Shown here in pieces: positions 6,988 through 15,717 of a DNA stretch of 64,000 nucleotides. The position numbers were made by a program, and so were the translations under genes. This DNA comes from Oscillospiraceae bacterium. GTDB taxonomy: Bacteria; Bacillota; Clostridia; Oscillospirales; Oscillospiraceae. The stretch is taken from positions 62,001-126,000 of the forward strand of contig SVKQ01000021.1 in NCBI GenBank assembly GCA_015068325.1, given 5' to 3'. Every line of letters begins with the position of its first letter. Position 1 is the first letter of the stretch. A model generated the notes under the pieces. That model did no database searches. It had not been told where the DNA came from and was given only the letters and a program-made list of their open reading frames with translations.

Positions 6988-7821
6988 TCAGTACAGACGC
7001 TGCTTTTTGGCGATGACCTCCCCGTCCACCAGGATGCTCTGGCGACCGCTGGGGCTGAAGGACGTAGCGATCTCACGGCCGTCCACCACGGCGGATATGG
7101 TGTACTCCGTCTCGATGACCCCCTCCTGCCGGCCGTAGACCCGGCCGTCAATGACCAGCTCGGTGAGGCCGCGGCTGCGCAGCGTCTGGATGTGGTGGCC
7201 GCCGCAGTCGGCCTCCACCAGCACCCGGGCCTTCTCCGCCGGCAGGCCGATGGGGCGGCTGTCCGGTCTCAGTCCATCATACCCGCTCTGCGGCGCGGTG
7301 TCGGTCATATCATAAAAGTCGCTGTCTCCTGTGCCGCTGCGCGTCGGCGGAGCGTCCCACGGCTCCCGCTGCTCCGGTGCCTTTTCCGTGGTCTGCGCGC
7401 TCTTTCCGGCGGCAAAGCCCAGGAGCAGCGACACCAGAACGAAGACGTGGAACAACAGGTCCATGAACAGGTCCCCGGCACCCAGCTGCAGCAGATCGCT
7501 GACCACGATGCCTGTGTCGACCAGAAACAGCAGCGCCGCCAGCAGCAGCCAGATCCGCTGCTTTTTGGACAGCAACCAGCACACCAGATAAACCGCCAGG
7601 ATGGCCAGCGCGATCAGGGCACCCCGGACCAGCGCGCCGGTGCCGCCGGTGAACGCAAAGACCATCCGGCCCTTCAGCGCCTCGATATACGCCAGGTAAT
7701 TGGAAAACAGAAAGTAGGTGTTGCTGCCCACCAGGGCCAGCACGGTATTCACCGCGCCGAAGATTACCACCGCCAGCAGGCTGCTGCGGCCCGAGCTGTA
7801 CCGCCGTGTCTTTTTGTCCAT
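6988..7821 (-). CDS. Multi-pass membrane protein of unknown function
   Basis: 277 residues. A short basic N-terminus (MDKKTRRYSSGRSS) is followed by four hydrophobic segments up to about residue 145, then a Pro/Thr-rich linker. A soluble C-terminal domain of about 100 residues is rich in beta-strand patterns (RGLTELVIDGRVYGRQ, SILVDGEVIAKK). The start at 7821 has an AAAGGGGAG ribosome-binding site; the track start at 7938 has none. I do not recognise a family with known function. The gene stands alone between rplU and a divergent phosphatase gene. Confidence 0.75.
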   Translation of the reverse strand: MDKKTRRYSSGRSSLLAVVIFGAVNTVLALVGSNTYFLFSNYLAYIEALKGRMVFAFTGGTGALVRGALIALAILAVYLVCWLLSKKQRIWLLLAALLFLVDTGIVVSDLLQLGAGDLFMDLLFHVFVLVSLLLGFAAGKSAQTTEKAPEQREPWDAPPTRSGTGDSDFYDMTDTAPQSGYDGLRPDSRPIGLPAEKARVLVEADCGGHHIQTLRSRGLTELVIDGRVYGRQEGVIETEYTISAVVDGREIATSFSPSGRQSILVDGEVIAKKQRLY

Positions 7822-8013
7822 ATATCTCTCCCCTTTGCGGTGCAGAGTTTTTCTTTCTTTATCAATTATAGTTTTCGGTTCCGCCCGCGTCAATGTGCTC
7901 CGCCGTTTTTTTTGACAGTTTGCCCGACGGAGTTGCATTCGCCCTCCCTTTGTGATATATAAAAGGATACACGCCGCAGAGGGCGAAGCATTTTTTCAAG
8001 CGGGAGGTCAGCC

Positions 8014-8715
8014 ATGACGTACGCCGTCAGTGATATACACGGTTGCTGTGATACCTGGCTGCAGGCGCTGGATGTAATCCGCTTTTCCGACGATGACACC
8101 CTGTATGTGCTGGGCGACATGGTGGACCGGGGTCCCGCCCCCATCCGCCTGCTGCAGGACATGATGGCCCGGCCCAACGTGATCCCCCTGCTGGGCAACC
8201 ACGAGTATATGGCTGCCACGGTGCTGCAGAAGCTGCTAGTGGAAGTCACCGCCGACAACGTCGCCTCCCATCTCACCGCCGACGACCTGCGGGGCTGCGC
8301 CATCTGGATAGCAAACGGCGGACAGACCACGCTGGAGGAGCTGCGCCGCCTGCCCCGCAAAGCGCAGCGCGACGTGCTGGACTACCTGGTCGAGTGCTCC
8401 CTCTGCGAGGAGATCACAGCGGGCGGGCACGACTACGTGTTGGTCCACGCCGGCTTCTCCCCCTATGTCCCCGGCCGGTCTCCCGCGGACTACGGTCCGG
8501 AGGCCACCCTCTTCACCCCGCCGGAGGAGGGGCGTGTCTACTTCCCCGGCCGCTGGCTGGTCACCGGTCATATCCCCACCGCCGCCGGTCGTATCTTCCG
8601 TAAAGGGAATCACCTTTCCATCGATTGCGGCTGCGTATTTGGCGGCCATCTGGCTGTGCTGCGGCTGGAGGACCAGCAGGTATTCTATATACCGGGTCCG
8701 CAAGGAGTCCGCTGA
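8014..8715 (+). CDS. Metallophosphoesterase, PPP-type serine/threonine or tyrosine protein phosphatase
   Basis: A 233-residue enzyme with the full PPP metal-binding set: DIHG (residues 7-10), GDMVDRG (about 34-40) and GNHE (about 64-67), with later histidines (LVHAG, TGHIP). It resembles the short bacterial PrpA/ApaH-like phosphatases, acting on phosphoproteins or dinucleotide polyphosphates. It has a GGGAGGT ribosome-binding site. The acetyltransferase gene follows after 23 nt, probably in the same transcript. The natural substrate is unknown. Confidence 0.9.
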   Translation: MTYAVSDIHGCCDTWLQALDVIRFSDDDTLYVLGDMVDRGPAPIRLLQDMMARPNVIPLLGNHEYMAATVLQKLLVEVTADNVASHLTADDLRGCAIWIANGGQTTLEELRRLPRKAQRDVLDYLVECSLCEEITAGGHDYVLVHAGFSPYVPGRSPADYGPEATLFTPPEEGRVYFPGRWLVTGHIPTAAGRIFRKGNHLSIDCGCVFGGHLAVLRLEDQQVFYIPGPQGVR

Positions 8716-8738
8716 ACTCATGCAGAGGAGGTTTTCAC

Positions 8739-9206
8739 ATGCTTGTCCGACGCGCCTGTGAGGCGGATATCCCCGCCGTGCTGCGATTGCTGGTGCAGGT
8801 GAACATGGTGCACCACACCATCCGGCCGGATCTGTTCCGGGGGCCCACCACCAAATACAACGCAGATGACCTGCGCACTCTGTTCCGCGACGACAGCCAG
8901 CCCGTCTTTGTGGCGGCGGACGAGGGCGGGACCGTACTGGGCCACTGCTTCTGCCAGCTGCAGCAGCGAGACGCCCCCATCTTCACCCCGGTCAGGACGT
9001 TGTACATCGACGACATCTGCGTGGATGAGGCTGCCCGGAACCGCGGCGTGGGCCGCACTCTCTACGATCACGCCGCGGACTTTGCCCGCGCCGCCGGATG
9101 CTGCAACGTGACGCTGAACGTGTGGGCCGGCAACGAGGCCGCCCGATCGTTCTATGAGGGCTGCGGCATGACTGTGCAGCGGGTCACCATGGAGCAGATC
9201 CTGTAA
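8739..9206 (+). CDS. GNAT family N-acetyltransferase
   Basis: A 155-residue GCN5-related acetyltransferase. The acetyl-CoA-binding motif A appears as RNRGVGRTLYDHA (about residues 104-116), preceded by the beta strand TLYIDDICV, and motif B as NEAARSFYEGCGM near the C-terminus. The start at 8739 follows a GAGGAGG ribosome-binding site; the track ORF start at 8625 lies inside the phosphatase gene. The acceptor substrate cannot be predicted. A strong terminator follows. Confidence 0.92.
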   Translation: MLVRRACEADIPAVLRLLVQVNMVHHTIRPDLFRGPTTKYNADDLRTLFRDDSQPVFVAADEGGTVLGHCFCQLQQRDAPIFTPVRTLYIDDICVDEAARNRGVGRTLYDHAADFARAAGCCNVTLNVWAGNEAARSFYEGCGMTVQRVTMEQIL

Positions 9207-9223
9207 GGTTAAACTTTTACAAT

Positions 9224-9260
9224 AAAAAGGCACGGGAGAGTGACTCTCCCGTGCCTTTTT
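9224..9260. terminator. Bidirectional terminator between GNAT and SSB-like genes
   Basis: AAAAAGGCACGGGAGAG / CTCTCCCGTGCCTTTTT hairpin with A/T runs on both sides, shared by the two converging genes. Confidence 0.92.
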
Positions 9261-9882
9261 ACGACAGTTGCTCCGTGAACTCTTCGATCTCCGCCGGGCG
9301 CATGATGCTGACCTCATAGGCCACTCGCTCCTCGGCACCGCTGGGCAGCACCTTGGTATAGGTGCGGCTTTGGACGCGACCCTCCAGCGTCAGCCGTCGC
9401 CCCACGCCCATGGCCGCCGTCTGCTGGGCCACGGCGCCCCAGGCGATGCAGGGCAGATAGTCGGCCCGGCCGTAGCGGCGGTTCACCGCCAGGATGATGT
9501 CACAGATGTCCCGTCCCAGGGGTGTGCGCCGCAAAACGGGCGCCTTGCAGATGACGCCGGAGAGCTGGATGCAGTTCTCCGGCTCAAGGCCGCCGGGTCC
9601 CAACTCCCGAGCAAAGACGGAGATCACCAGGCGCCGGCCCTGACCGCTCTTGTTGTTGAAGGACCGCAGCTGGCCCAGTACCCGCAGCCGCTCCCCGGCA
9701 GCGCACGGGGCCCGCTCCAGCAGCACCCACGGCGCCACCACCGTCAGCTCATCGCTCTGGCCACTGAGCCGCGGCACCGACAGGGGAAACTTGTAAAAGC
9801 TCTCCCCATGGTTGATATGGGACAGGTACGGTTCTCCCGTCACGACGCCGCACAGGACCACCCGGTTGAAATTTTGCTCCAT
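9259..9882 (-). CDS. SSB-like protein with two OB folds
   Basis: A 207-residue protein that looks like two tandem OB-fold (PriB/SSB-type) single-stranded DNA-binding units. Residues about 1-100 begin MEQNFNRVVLCGVVTGEPYL. Residues about 110-200 begin with the SGVICKAPVLRRTPLGRD segment characteristic of SSB domains. A single-strand binding or primosomal role is inferred. The ATG at 9882 follows GGTGGAG; the longer track ORF lacks similarity upstream. It diverges from the radical SAM gene at 10004. Confidence 0.8.
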   Translation of the reverse strand: MEQNFNRVVLCGVVTGEPYLSHINHGESFYKFPLSVPRLSGQSDELTVVAPWVLLERAPCAAGERLRVLGQLRSFNNKSGQGRRLVISVFARELGPGGLEPENCIQLSGVICKAPVLRRTPLGRDICDIILAVNRRYGRADYLPCIAWGAVAQQTAAMGVGRRLTLEGRVQSRTYTKVLPSGAEERVAYEVSIMRPAEIEEFTEQLS

Positions 9883-10003
9883 GGCTCCACCTCGTTGGTT
9901 AAGATGGAACAATTTATGCGATCTCAGCGCCGAATATGCTCTTTTCAAACGGCGGGATCTGTGGCATAATGGGTCTATCAGCATTGTGAAGGAGCGTTGC
10001 GCC

Positions 10004-10870
10004 ATGCGATATAAGGGAAAGGTATACCGTCCGCCCAGCGAGGCCTACAGCCTCATCGTGCAGGTCACCTATGGCTGCAGCCACAACCGCTGCGCCTTCT
10101 GCGACATGTATGATGACAAGCACTTTGCCTTGCGCCCCATGGAGGAGATCCGGGAGGATTTCGAGACGGCACGGCAGGCCTATCGCCACGTGGAACGGGT
10201 CTTTCTGGCCGATGGCGACGCCCTGATCCGTCCGGCGGCCCAGATGCTGGAGATCCTGGGGTGGGTCTATGAGCTGTTTCCCGAGTGCCGGCGGGTCACC
10301 TGCTATGCCTCCCCCGCCAGCATCCATGTGCGCACCGAGGAAGAACTGCACGCCCTGCGCGGAGCGGGGCTCACCATGGTGTACATGGGGCTGGAGTCCG
10401 GCTGCGACGCGGTGCTGGAACGCATGAACAAGGGCCACACCGTCGCCTCCATCATCGAGGCGGGGCAGAAAGCCCGCCGCTGCGGTCTGGCGCTGAGCGT
10501 CACCGCCATCTCCGGTCTGGGCAGTCTGGAGCTGCTGGCTGACCACGCCATGGGCACCGCCCAGGCTCTGTCCGCCATGCAGCCGGAGTATATCGGACTG
10601 CTGACACTGATGGTGGAGCCGGGCACACCACTGGAGCGCTGGGTCCGGGAGGGCAGCTTCATCGTGCCGCAAGCGCCGGATATCCTGCGGGAGACGGAGA
10701 TCTTCCTCCACTACATCGACAGCGAGGGCAGTATCTTTCGCATGAATCACGCCAGCAACTACCTGACACTCAAGGGCACCCTGAACACCGACAAGCCGGC
10801 GCTGCTGGCCCGCGTCCACCAGGGGATGGCCGGTCACGGCCTGCGCCCCGCCTATCTGCGGGCCCTGTAA
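10004..10870 (+). CDS. Radical SAM enzyme (Elp3/B12-independent type), function unknown
   Basis: A 288-residue radical SAM protein. The [4Fe-4S] motif CSHNRCAFC (CxxxxCxxC spacing) lies at about residues 24-32. The SAM-binding region follows with LADGDALI in place of the usual GGEP. MVYMGLESG near residue 125 is typical of the Elp3/MiaB-like subgroup. GAAGGAG gives the start at 10004; the track start at 9812 overlaps the divergent gene. mtnN and luxS follow, which recycle SAM by-products. The substrate is unknown. Confidence 0.9.
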   Translation: MRYKGKVYRPPSEAYSLIVQVTYGCSHNRCAFCDMYDDKHFALRPMEEIREDFETARQAYRHVERVFLADGDALIRPAAQMLEILGWVYELFPECRRVTCYASPASIHVRTEEELHALRGAGLTMVYMGLESGCDAVLERMNKGHTVASIIEAGQKARRCGLALSVTAISGLGSLELLADHAMGTAQALSAMQPEYIGLLTLMVEPGTPLERWVREGSFIVPQAPDILRETEIFLHYIDSEGSIFRMNHASNYLTLKGTLNTDKPALLARVHQGMAGHGLRPAYLRAL

Positions 10871-10907
10871 AGGGTCGTATCATTATATCTGATAAAGGAG
10901 CTCATCC

Positions 10908-11585
10908 ATGAATATTGCTCTTATGTACGCCATGCGCGCCGAGATTGCCAGTCTGCTCCGGGGGGATGAAACCCCCCTGCTGCAGTCGGTGGCCGGCGTG
11001 GAATTCTACCGCATCCGCCCCAATGTGATCGCCTGCTGCGGCGGCGTGGGCAAGGTCAACGCCGCCATGTCCGCCCAACTGTTGATCCAGCTCTATCACC
11101 CCGATCTCATCATCAACGTGGGTGTGGCAGGCTGCTTCGAGAACGTGCCCATCGGCACGGTGGTGCTGGCCGAGGGCTTCGTGCAGCACGATTTCGACAC
11201 CAGCGCTTTGGACGGGCCGGAATACGAGGGCTTTGTGGCCACCGTACACCGCACCGTCTTCCCCACCGCCGATCCTGACCGGGCCAGGGCCGCCATGGAC
11301 GCCACCGGCCAACCCTACCGCACCGGTCTGGTGGCCACCGGCGACTGGTTCGCCACCGACACGCCCCGGGCCCGCCACATCGCCGAAAAATTCCATCCCC
11401 TGCTGTGCGAAATGGAGGGGGGCGCCGTGGCCCATGTGTGCCTGCGCAACGAGGTGCCCTTCATGGCTGTCAAGTCCGTGTCCGACTGTCTTTTCGGCGA
11501 CAATGACTTCTCCTTCAATTTCCCCGCCGCCATGGAGAAGCTGGACACGGTGGTGATGGACTTTATTGACCACCTGGAGGGCTGA
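10908..11585 (+). CDS. mtnN: 5'-methylthioadenosine/S-adenosylhomocysteine nucleosidase
   Basis: A 225-residue MTAN/Pfs nucleosidase that hydrolyses methylthioadenosine, S-adenosylhomocysteine and 5'-deoxyadenosine to adenine and the ribosyl product. Family features are CGGVGKVNAA (about residues 44-53), NVGVAGCF near residue 70, the substrate-binding CEMEGGAVAHVC near residue 168 and the catalytic Asp in VKSVSD near the end. The ribosome-binding site is AAAGGAG. luxS follows after 2 nt, which uses its S-ribosylhomocysteine product. Confidence 0.95.
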   Translation: MNIALMYAMRAEIASLLRGDETPLLQSVAGVEFYRIRPNVIACCGGVGKVNAAMSAQLLIQLYHPDLIINVGVAGCFENVPIGTVVLAEGFVQHDFDTSALDGPEYEGFVATVHRTVFPTADPDRARAAMDATGQPYRTGLVATGDWFATDTPRARHIAEKFHPLLCEMEGGAVAHVCLRNEVPFMAVKSVSDCLFGDNDFSFNFPAAMEKLDTVVMDFIDHLEG

Positions 11586-11587
11586 CT

Positions 11588-12055
11588 ATGGAACGGATCG
11601 CCAGCTTTACTGTCGACCACACCGTCCTGGTGCCGGGTCTGTATTTGAGCCGCCGGGATGGCAGCGTGGTCACCTTTGACTTGCGCTTCAAGCGTCCCAA
11701 CGCCGGCGACCTGCTCAGCAATGCGGAGATGCACTCGGTGGAGCATCTGATCGCCACATTGCTGCGCAACAGCGACCGCAGCGACGCCGTCATCTATTTC
11801 GGCCCCATGGGCTGCCAGACAGGCTTCTACTTCCTCTTCGACGAATCCCAACTCTCCTGCAGCGAGGCCATCGCCCTGTTGCAGCGCTGTTTCGCCGATG
11901 CCGCCGTCTACGACGGCCCTATGCCCGGTAAAAGCGCTGCGGAGTGCGGAAATTATGTCAACCTTGATCTGCCGCTGGCCAGGACCTGCTGTGCCTGGTA
12001 CGTCGACCGCATCGCCGGCTGGACAGAAGCCCAGTTGGTTTATCCCAATGCGTGA
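11588..12055 (+). CDS. luxS: S-ribosylhomocysteine lyase (AI-2 precursor synthase)
   Basis: A 155-residue LuxS that cleaves S-ribosylhomocysteine to homocysteine and DPD, the precursor of autoinducer-2. The metal ligands are in HSVEH (residues 49-53) and the catalytic region has Cys120 in AECGNY. It is translationally close to mtnN, so the pair makes up the SAH-recycling part of the activated methyl cycle. A strong terminator follows directly. Confidence 0.96.
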   Translation: MERIASFTVDHTVLVPGLYLSRRDGSVVTFDLRFKRPNAGDLLSNAEMHSVEHLIATLLRNSDRSDAVIYFGPMGCQTGFYFLFDESQLSCSEAIALLQRCFADAAVYDGPMPGKSAAECGNYVNLDLPLARTCCAWYVDRIAGWTEAQLVYPNA

Positions 12056-12067
12056 TGTATAAAAGTC

Positions 12068-12105
12068 AAAAACGAGCCCTCCGGTGCACCGGAGGGCTCG
12101 TTTTT
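12068..12105. terminator. Bidirectional terminator after luxS
   Basis: AAAAACGAGCCCTCCGG / CCGGAGGGCTCGTTTTT, a perfect hairpin serving luxS and the opposing radical SAM gene. Confidence 0.93.
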
Positions 12106-12114
12106 GATGCGATC

Positions 12115-13023
12115 TCAGAAATTGACGATGCCGTTGAAGACCCGGAGATCATAGGGCTCAAACACCACATTGCGATAGGCATCTACGTCCAGCTTGACGC
12201 CGGTCCAGTCGGAGTGGATCTCGCCGTTCTGCTTGATGACGATGTCGTAGAGAATGTCATAGGTCACGCCGTTGGCATCCGTCTCCACAATGGTGGAATA
12301 GGGCAGCGTCTTGTGGTAGGTCATGTGCAGGCCCTTATAGTCGAAGTGGAAGCCGTTGCGCATGCGGCAGCCATCCAGTCCCTTGTAGGTGAACAGGCGC
12401 TTGAGATCCTGCAGGATGCGGTCATTCTCCTCCTCATAGAGGTTGTCCGGCGTGGTCTCGGTATAGTCATAGCGGAACTGCACAGGAATCCCGTAGCGCA
12501 GAAAGCGCTCCACATAGGCCGGCAGTTTGTCCACCGGATAGTGCTTGTAGAGCACGCAGTTGATGCGGGTGGGGCAGGCGATGCGGCCCAGCACCTCGTC
12601 AGGGGACTCCTCCACGTACTTCTGCAGGTGGCGGGAGATGTTCATACAGGTGATTTTGTCACAGTTGCGCGCAGTAAAGGCCAGCATCTCCTCGATGGAG
12701 GTGTGGGCCTGGACCGGGAAGGTGGTGTTGATGTAGATCTTATGTGTGGCGGGGATCACATCCAGCATCCGCTGCAGCGCGTCCAGATCCGCCAGAGGCT
12801 CGCCGCCGGTGAACACGAAGTCACAGTAGGGAGTAATACCATCCATCACGCGGATGCTGTCGATGATGGCATCCACGCTGAAACCGGTGCAGTCGGCATA
12901 TTCACGCTTATTGATGCAGAACGGGCAGTTGTTCTGGCAGTCATAGGGCACAAACACTGTGACGGTGGCACCGCCCGCTCTGGTCTTGTAGGGATTGCTC
13001 ATTTCCTCCGTGAACCTTTCCAT
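12115..13023 (-). CDS. Radical SAM domain protein, function unknown
   Basis: A 302-residue radical SAM protein with CQNNCPFC (CxxxCxxC) at about residues 29-36 and the SAM-binding FVFTGGEPLAD near residue 70. The fold resembles activase/pyrimidine-type radical SAM proteins of about 300 residues, with no extra C-terminal Fe-S cluster motif visible. A second ATG eight codons in (MSNPYKT) could be the true start. It is a single gene between terminators. The substrate cannot be deduced. Confidence 0.85.
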   Translation of the reverse strand: MERFTEEMSNPYKTRAGGATVTVFVPYDCQNNCPFCINKREYADCTGFSVDAIIDSIRVMDGITPYCDFVFTGGEPLADLDALQRMLDVIPATHKIYINTTFPVQAHTSIEEMLAFTARNCDKITCMNISRHLQKYVEESPDEVLGRIACPTRINCVLYKHYPVDKLPAYVERFLRYGIPVQFRYDYTETTPDNLYEEENDRILQDLKRLFTYKGLDGCRMRNGFHFDYKGLHMTYHKTLPYSTIVETDANGVTYDILYDIVIKQNGEIHSDWTGVKLDVDAYRNVVFEPYDLRVFNGIVNF

Positions 13024-13134
13024 AAAGTGTCAACGATGATTATAGTATACACAGGGCGGAAAAGTCAAGATATATCTGATGAACAGGCAATTTTCCGCAC
13101 CGGCGGCCAACACCGGCGGTTGGGCCGCCGCCAC

Positions 13135-13677
13135 TCAATAGTTTGGATCCCGCAGTTCCAGGCGAACATGGGCAAAAGCGATAGCCTCGCCGTGCTCCTT
13201 CAGCAGCAGCAGCCAGCGGTCCAGCAGGTCGCTGGTCTCCGGGTGGATCAGGATGTGGCCCTTGCTCTTCTGGTAATAGTCATAGGGCGAGGCATCGGTG
13301 TACTTCTCCCCCTGGTAGATGCGGCAGGCGGCGATGCGGTCGCAGAACATCTCCGCCACATAGCGCTTGGGCATCTTGCAGCCGCCCACGAACACCTGGC
13401 CGTCCTCGCCGACGCGATAGTCGATCCAGTACTCGAAGTGGTGGCGGTTGCGGCCCTTGTGATGGAGCCAGGACAGGCTGACGCCCGTCTCCATCCGCTC
13501 CTGGTCGTTGGGGGACCGGTAGCCCTGATAGTATTTGGCACCCCGCCAGAACTCCGTGGGGGAGTATTTGGACAGGTCGTGGGTCAGTCCCTGCCACACC
13601 AAGCCAAGCTTCAGGCAATAGGCGCGCACCAGTGCCCGGTGGCGATTGACGGTATTCCAATGCTCCCTGATCTGCAC
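13135..13677 (-). CDS. DUF5662 family protein
   Basis: 180 residues, starting at a GTG (13677) behind a GGGAGGG ribosome-binding site. It is rich in conserved His and Asp (THDLSKYSPTEFW, WLHHKGRNRHHFEYW), which suggests a metal-binding hydrolase-like core. It matches the DUF5662 proteins common in clostridia and phages. No function is known. The ATG-started track ORF at 13800 reaches into the divergent gene and is rejected. Confidence 0.85.
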   Translation of the reverse strand: MQIREHWNTVNRHRALVRAYCLKLGLVWQGLTHDLSKYSPTEFWRGAKYYQGYRSPNDQERMETGVSLSWLHHKGRNRHHFEYWIDYRVGEDGQVFVGGCKMPKRYVAEMFCDRIAACRIYQGEKYTDASPYDYYQKSKGHILIHPETSDLLDRWLLLLKEHGEAIAFAHVRLELRDPNY

Positions 13678-13798
13678 GGCGGCCCCTCCCTGAAAAGATG
13701 TACGGGTGTGATGTTGGAAAACATTATACCACAAATTCCCACGCCGCGCAGCATAATTTTTCATCCGCCCGCGAAAAATATGGACGAGGTGAAAAACC

Positions 13799-14221
13799 AT
13801 GGCGGCCTATGTCTGCTTTTGCGGAAACGAATTGATTCCCGCCCTGCCGCCGGATGTGGTCGGCGGCGACGCGCCGGGACCCTGGGTGCTGTGCGCCATG
13901 ACGGCGGCCGGCGCGGCGCGGATGGCCAACCACCGGCTGATCTGCCGGACTCTGCTGATACCGGAGGGGCTGTACCGGCCCGTCTGGCAGGCGGAGCAGG
14001 TGGTCGGCTACGGTCTGTCGGGCCACAGTACCCTGACGCTCTCCAGCATGGGACGGCGGGACATGCTCTGCGTGCAGCGGACCTTGACGGACAGTTCCGG
14101 CCGCATTGTGGAGCAGCAGGAGCTGCCGCTGCCGGGCCGTTGGGGCGTCTTCCCGCCCTCGGACCGGCTGCTGCTGGCCGGCGTATGGCTGCTGCGCGGC
14201 GTACCTCCGGAGGAGACGTGA
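13799..14221 (+). CDS. Hypothetical protein (140 aa)
   Basis: A 140-residue protein without a recognised domain. The ATG at 13799 has a GAGGTG ribosome-binding site. The composition is Leu/Gly/Ala rich with scattered cysteines (CFCGNE near the N-terminus) and no clear membrane segment or signal peptide. A strong terminator follows, which supports a real gene. No function is proposed. Confidence 0.6.
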   Translation: MAAYVCFCGNELIPALPPDVVGGDAPGPWVLCAMTAAGAARMANHRLICRTLLIPEGLYRPVWQAEQVVGYGLSGHSTLTLSSMGRRDMLCVQRTLTDSSGRIVEQQELPLPGRWGVFPPSDRLLLAGVWLLRGVPPEET

Positions 14222-14233
14222 ACGGTCGGCAGT

Positions 14234-14271
14234 AAAACAGGGTCTGCCGCTGGCGGCAGACCCTGTTTTTT
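14234..14271. terminator. Terminator between hypothetical gene and SASP gene
   Basis: AAAACAGGGTCTGCCGC / GCGGCAGACCCTGTTTT hairpin with T-run, usable in both directions. Confidence 0.9.
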
Positions 14272-14288
14272 GGGAAAAGATCCCTTTG

Positions 14289-14486
14289 TTACAGGCTCTT
14301 CTCGTAGGACTCGATCATCTTCTTGACCATCTGGCCACCGACGGAACCGGCCTCGCGGGAGGTCAGATCGCCATTGTAGCCCTGCTTCAGGTTCACGCCC
14401 ACGTCGTTGGCGGCCTGCATCTTGAACTTATCCATGGCGGCCTTGGACTCGGGAACATTCAGCTTGTTGGAATTCTTGCTGGACAT
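14289..14486 (-). CDS. Alpha/beta-type small acid-soluble spore protein
   Basis: A 65-residue SASP, a DNA-coating protein of the forespore that protects spore DNA and is broken down at germination. The conserved C-terminal half (TSREAGSVGGQMVKKMIE) and an N-terminal segment around KFKMQAANDVGV are present. It shows that the organism forms spores. Expression is expected from a sigma-G promoter. A GGAATA ... CTATG pair with about 17-nt spacing upstream is a weak candidate only. Confidence 0.94.
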   Translation of the reverse strand: MSSKNSNKLNVPESKAAMDKFKMQAANDVGVNLKQGYNGDLTSREAGSVGGQMVKKMIESYEKSL

Positions 14487-14600
14487 AGTGGTAATTCTCC
14501 TTTCAATTCGTTTGAGCCATGCGCTCGGTTGGGTATCGCAAACATAGCTTTTCCCGCTTTTGCCGCCATATTCCGCCGGGCTGTTGGTAAATTCTGCAGA

Positions 14601-14632
14601 AAAAACAGGTCCCGGAGCCGGGGCCTGTTTTT
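14601..14632 (-). terminator. Terminator after the Ig-like membrane protein gene
   Basis: AAAAACAGGcCCCGG / CCGGGACCTGTTTTTT-type hairpin on the minus strand, 25 nt after the stop codon at 14658. Confidence 0.85.
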
Positions 14633-14657
14633 ATGACTATTTGATGGATCGAGCGTA

Positions 14658-15578
14658 TTACTCCAGCACGCGGCACTTCAGCACCTGGCCGTCTACCTCG
14701 ACGGTGATGATGGCGGTTCCCACGTCCAACCGGGTGATGGTGCCGTTGGAGGTCACCGCAACGGCAGCGGGACTGCTGCTGGTCCACGTCGCCTCGCTGT
14801 CGGTACCGATGATAATCAGATGCACAGAGGGCGCGCCCGCCTTCAGGGTAACATCATACATTGTCTCGCCGCCCACAGTCACGGTAGGCAGAGCTGTTCT
14901 CCCGGACTCCACAGCGCCGATGACCAGCACCGTATCCGGCGGTGTGCTCTCTTCGTTGTTGTCATCGGGCTCCTGGTTATCGTTTGGGGTCTGCTCATTG
15001 CCTGGCTCCGTGTTCCCGTCATCCGGAGTCTGCTCGTTGCCGGGCTCCGTGTTTCCGTCATCCGGCACGGTGGGCTCCTGCACGGTCACGACGCACTGGG
15101 CCAGTTTGTTACCGCCCGCCTCGGCGGCGGTAATCACTGCGGAACCCACGCCGACGGCGGTCACGTTGCCCAGCTCGTCCACCGTGGCTACGGCGTCGCT
15201 GCTGCTGCTCCAGACAAAGCTGTCGGCACCGGAGGCGGTCAGCAGGCGAATCTCACCCACCGCCAGCTCCATCTCCGCCGGCTCCAGTGAAATCTGCGTC
15301 ACCACCGGCGGCTGGACTTCTTCATTGTCCCCCTTGTGGATGGCCTCGCGGATCCTGTCTCCAAAGAAGGTATAGACCAGAAATGCGACCAGCAGCAGGA
15401 GCACGACGACCATCGCCGGGCCAAGGATGTTGGGGCCGCGCCGCGTTTCCACCCGGCGGCCCGGGACCTTGCGGCGCTTGACGGTGCCCTCGTAGGGCCC
15501 GCTCTCGGCACAGAAGGGACAGGCTTTATAGCTATCGGAATACATCTCGCCGCAAATCGGACATTTTACCAGCTTCAT
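14658..15578 (-). CDS. Zinc-ribbon, membrane-anchored protein with bacterial Ig-like domains
   Basis: 306 residues in this order: an N-terminal zinc ribbon with two Cys pairs (CPICGEMY and CPFC, residues 6-22), a basic stretch, and one membrane helix (about 50-70). A BIG2-type Ig-like domain follows (about 95-165: SLEPAEMELAVGE ... VGVGSAVITA). An acidic Pro/Asn/Asp linker carries a duplicated 13-residue unit, and a second Ig-like domain ends the protein (about 235-305). The topology suggests a cytoplasmic zinc ribbon and an extracellular Ig stalk. The function is unknown; surface binding or envelope sensing is possible. Confidence 0.8.
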   Translation of the reverse strand: MKLVKCPICGEMYSDSYKACPFCAESGPYEGTVKRRKVPGRRVETRRGPNILGPAMVVVLLLLVAFLVYTFFGDRIREAIHKGDNEEVQPPVVTQISLEPAEMELAVGEIRLLTASGADSFVWSSSSDAVATVDELGNVTAVGVGSAVITAAEAGGNKLAQCVVTVQEPTVPDDGNTEPGNEQTPDDGNTEPGNEQTPNDNQEPDDNNEESTPPDTVLVIGAVESGRTALPTVTVGGETMYDVTLKAGAPSVHLIIIGTDSEATWTSSSPAAVAVTSNGTITRLDVGTAIITVEVDGQVLKCRVLE

Positions 15579-15717
15579 GACGCTTCCTCCATCAAAAACA
15601 CCGGCGCAGCGGTGTGAGCATCGTCGATATCAATATTTACATAATACTCAAAACCGCTGTCCCCGTCAACTCCCATTGCGCAAATTCAATCTTTTTTTAC
15701 AACTTGCCGCGACGTCC

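Noticed and set aside
6214-7962. 582-residue + strand ORF
   Set aside because: It covers prp, rplU and the membrane-protein gene in antisense. The translated protein is His/Gln/Arg-rich, the usual look of a GC-rich antisense frame.
12052-14235. 727-residue + strand ORF
   Set aside because: It is the antisense shadow of the radical SAM and DUF5662 genes on the minus strand, made possible by high GC. Its translation has no domain pattern.
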